NCBI RefSeq assembly: GCF_003054705.1
Contig: NZ_QAYX01000025.1
Coordinates: 434,001-498,000 of the forward strand
Origin: Opitutus sp. ER46
GTDB taxonomy: Bacteria; Verrucomicrobiota; Verrucomicrobiia; Opitutales; Opitutaceae
Direction of reading: 5' to 3'
Length of the DNA stretch: 64,000 nt
Shown here: one piece after another, positions 61,997 through 64,000 of the stretch
How positions within the stretch are numbered: position 1 is the first letter of the stretch
Layout of the letters: each line of letters begins with the position of its first letter
The notes under the pieces: generated by a model
Told to the model about the DNA's origin: nothing
The model's input: only the letters and a program-made list of their open reading frames with translations
The model's database searches: none
Program-made: the position numbers and the translations under genes

Positions 61997-62176
61997 CGGC
62001 CGGGACGGCCGCCGAGTTAACAGGTGGCAGGTGGAAAGGTTGCAGGTTGCGAACCGGAAGGCGCGAAGCGGGTGGGACGGCGGAGTTGGGTGGGCGCCTT
62101 GCTTAAGGATGACACCAACAACAACGTGGCGGGCTCGGGTGAGCGCGGCAGGCTGTCGCGTCCCGGCGCTTCCCTC

Positions 62177-64000
62177 TTGCGTACCCTGTTTCACCCACGT
62201 CCTTCGCCCCGTCCGCGGCTTTCCTGGCGGGCCAGGGTTGGCGCGGCCAGCTGGCTGATGGTGGTCCTGGCGCTGCCGCTTGGGGCGGCAGGTTGGGCGG
62301 ACGAGGACTCCGGACGCTACTTGTTCGAGAATTACGCCGGTACGGCGGGGCTGCCAGGCAGCGTGGTGACGGCGGTGGCGCAGGGACGGGACGGATACAT
62401 CTGGGTGGGCACAACCTCAGGCTTGGCGCGGTTTGATGGCGTGCGATTCGTGAGCTTTCGCGCGGCCGACACGCCGGGGTTGGGGGGCGACTTGATCCAC
62501 GCCTTGCTGGTGGACGCGGACGGCGCGCTCTGGATTGGCTCGGATGCGGGTCTGACCCGAGTGCGGGGCGGAAAATTCGAGCCGGTGAACCCGACTCCCG
62601 TGGCGGTGCGCGCGGTGGCCCGGGGAGCGGCGGGCGAGGTGTGGGCGGGGACGGTGGGACGCGGGTTGTGGGTGGTTCGCGGCGGCGAGTGGAGCCGGCC
62701 TGAGATTGCGGGTTTGCCGGCGGAGGCAAAAATCCGCGCGCTGCACGCCGACGCCGACGGCCGCCTCTGGGTCGCGCTGGAGCGCGAACGCGGTGTGTGG
62801 CGGGTCGAACGCGGCGTCGCCCGGCCCTACGACGGGGACAATCCGTTCTTCGGGGAAATTCTGACGATCGCCGAACAGCCGCGCGGCACGCTGTGGTTTG
62901 GTACGCAGCGCGCCGGGCTGTTTCGGCTGCGCGACGGAGCGCTGAACAGGATCGTTACCGAGGCGGGCGGGGGAACGTTGCCGGTCCGGCAAGTGATGGC
63001 GGGGCGGGACGGAAAGGTCTGGCTCGCGGCGGGCGCGCTCCTGCGCATGGCCGACCCGGCGCAACCGCGGCCTGTGGTCGTCACCGGCGTGCCCAATCGC
63101 AATGTGCGCGTGCTGGCGGAGGACGCCGAAGGCGGACTGTGGCTGGGGGCGGGGGCGGAGGGCCTGGCGCGGATGCACCCGATGCCGTATCGCCTGCTCG
63201 CACGGCCGGAAGGCCTGCCGCAGGAAAACGTGAAGAACGTCGCGCAGGATGCGGCGGGCGACCTCTGGGTCAGTGTGCGCGGCCACGGCATCCTGCGGTT
63301 GAGTCCCGACGGCACGGTGCGCGACGCGGTGGAGGAGGGACTGCCCCAATCGGACCCGGCGGTGGTCTGGCCGGCGCGGGATGGCTCGGTCTGGGCGGGA
63401 ATCAGTTCACACCTCTGGGTGCGGCGGGAGGGGCTCTGGCGGCAGCACACCGACCTGCGTTTCGTGCGCGGGCTCTTCGAGGACGCGGCGGGTGCGATGT
63501 GGATCGGCACCGATGAGATGGGGCTCTTCCGCTGGCGGTACGAGAAGCTGGATGAAGTGCGGACCGCGGACGGCGCGCACATTGCCGCGGCCACGGCTTT
63601 TGCCACGGCGCCGGATCAAACCCTTTATGTCGGCACCTGGCGCGGCGGTCTGTATCGAGTTCGAGGTGACAACGCGGAGCCGGTGCGCATCGGCGGCGGA
63701 GCGCGGGGCGCCGAAGTCCGGGCGGTGCATGTGGACGCGGAAGGTCGCCTCTGGGTGGGCCTGAACGGCCGGGGGCTCGCGGTGGGCGAGGGCGGCCGCT
63801 GGACCAATCCCGCGGCGTTGACGGCGGCGCTGGGCGGGCAGGTTTCGGCCATCATCGAGGATGGCCGGGGCCGGATCTGGTTCGGCACCTTGGCCGGTAT
63901 CCTGTGGGCCTGGAAGGCGGAGTTGCTGCCGTGGCTGCGGGACGGGGGAGGCGCACCGCCGCTGCATGCGATCGCGGCGGGCGACGAGGTACGCTCGCTG
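62177..64000 (+). CDS. Beta-propeller sensor protein, N-terminal part only
   Basis: The frame is open to the window edge. After a signal peptide (SWLMVVLALPLGAAGWA) come repeated ~45-50-residue propeller blades with the two-component-regulator-propeller signature: AQGRDGYIWVGTTSGLARFD, VDADGALWIGSDAGLTRV, DADGRLWVALERE, EDAEGGLWLGAGAEGLARM, EDGRGRIWFGTLAGILW. About 12 blades are visible. The usual continuation is a Y_Y_Y domain, a membrane helix and a histidine kinase or LuxR/AraC output, outside the window. The start is unclear: TTG 62177 gives a basic n-region, ATG 62258 (MVVLALPLG) is the only ATG, and GTG 62126 is also open. Confidence 0.85.
   Translation, partial: MRTLFHPRPSPRPRLSWRARVGAASWLMVVLALPLGAAGWADEDSGRYLFENYAGTAGLPGSVVTAVAQGRDGYIWVGTTSGLARFDGVRFVSFRAADTPGLGGDLIHALLVDADGALWIGSDAGLTRVRGGKFEPVNPTPVAVRAVARGAAGEVWAGTVGRGLWVVRGGEWSRPEIAGLPAEAKIRALHADADGRLWVALERERGVWRVERGVARPYDGDNPFFGEILTIAEQPRGTLWFGTQRAGLFRLRDGALNRIVTEAGGGTLPVRQVMAGRDGKVWLAAGALLRMADPAQPRPVVVTGVPNRNVRVLAEDAEGGLWLGAGAEGLARMHPMPYRLLARPEGLPQENVKNVAQDAAGDLWVSVRGHGILRLSPDGTVRDAVEEGLPQSDPAVVWPARDGSVWAGISSHLWVRREGLWRQHTDLRFVRGLFEDAAGAMWIGTDEMGLFRWRYEKLDEVRTADGAHIAAATAFATAPDQTLYVGTWRGGLYRVRGDNAEPVRIGGGARGAEVRAVHVDAEGRLWVGLNGRGLAVGEGGRWTNPAALTAALGGQVSAIIEDGRGRIWFGTLAGILWAWKAELLPWLRDGGGAPPLHAIAAGDEVRSL

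Overview
The window reads as chromosomal DNA of a GC-rich Gram-negative bacterium of the Opitutaceae type (Verrucomicrobiota). The reasons are the TonB-dependent receptors whose mature N-termini carry a 'LSVFEV' motif, the fused SecD-SecF, the sugar- and cell-wall-oriented gene content, and near absence of Shine-Dalgarno sequences before start codons. The assignment is an inference from style, not from a marker gene.

Region by region. (1) 1-10396 is a glycan-use locus. A leftward operon holds an SGNH lipoprotein, a GH2 glycosidase, an FAD oxidoreductase and a second SGNH esterase that runs off the edge. A rightward pair holds a TonB-dependent receptor and a GH36 alpha-galactosidase. (2) 10418-18880 is housekeeping: rlmN, speA, yajC-secDF, recJ and tRNA-Arg(ACG) with a strong terminator. 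(3) 18881-28046 is an accessory block bounded by two same-orientation copies of an unusual repeat (a shared 20-base lead followed by three copies of a 15-mer). It holds a translationally coupled operon (reductase, ketoacyl synthase III, metallo-hydrolase, PAP2 phosphatase), a divergent ATP-grasp/acyltransferase pair, an acetamidase-like protein, a truncated acetyltransferase and a metallo-beta-lactamase-fold protein with a degenerate metal site. (4) 28047-40688 is a mannitol and phosphoester region. It has a self-contained mannitol PTS operon (IICB, MtlR, IIA, EI, HPr), a glycerophosphodiesterase with a TonB receptor, and an organophosphate transporter coupled to a frameshifted mtlD. (5) 40757-43383 encodes a hybrid sensor kinase with a periplasmic solute-binding sensor and a small zinc-ribbon protein. 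(6) 43707-61996 is a cell-wall turnover region: PBP4-type DacB, an HGSNAT-like acyltransferase, a mosaic TonB receptor, a DUF1460 amidase, an M20 peptidase, AnmK, MurQ, a GHL10 lipoprotein, an AmpG-like permease, an AmpD-like amidase, NamZ, a dipeptide epimerase and NagZ. Together they can cut muropeptides, import them and convert the amino sugars and dipeptides for reuse. (7) 62177-64000 is the start of a beta-propeller sensor protein that continues beyond the window.

The least explained items are the repeat-bounded lipid-like cluster, the three-copy palindrome that sits at gene 3' ends, the structured spacer before recJ, the plug/barrel composition break in the third TonB receptor, and the pairing of an organophosphate transporter with mannitol-1-phosphate dehydrogenase.
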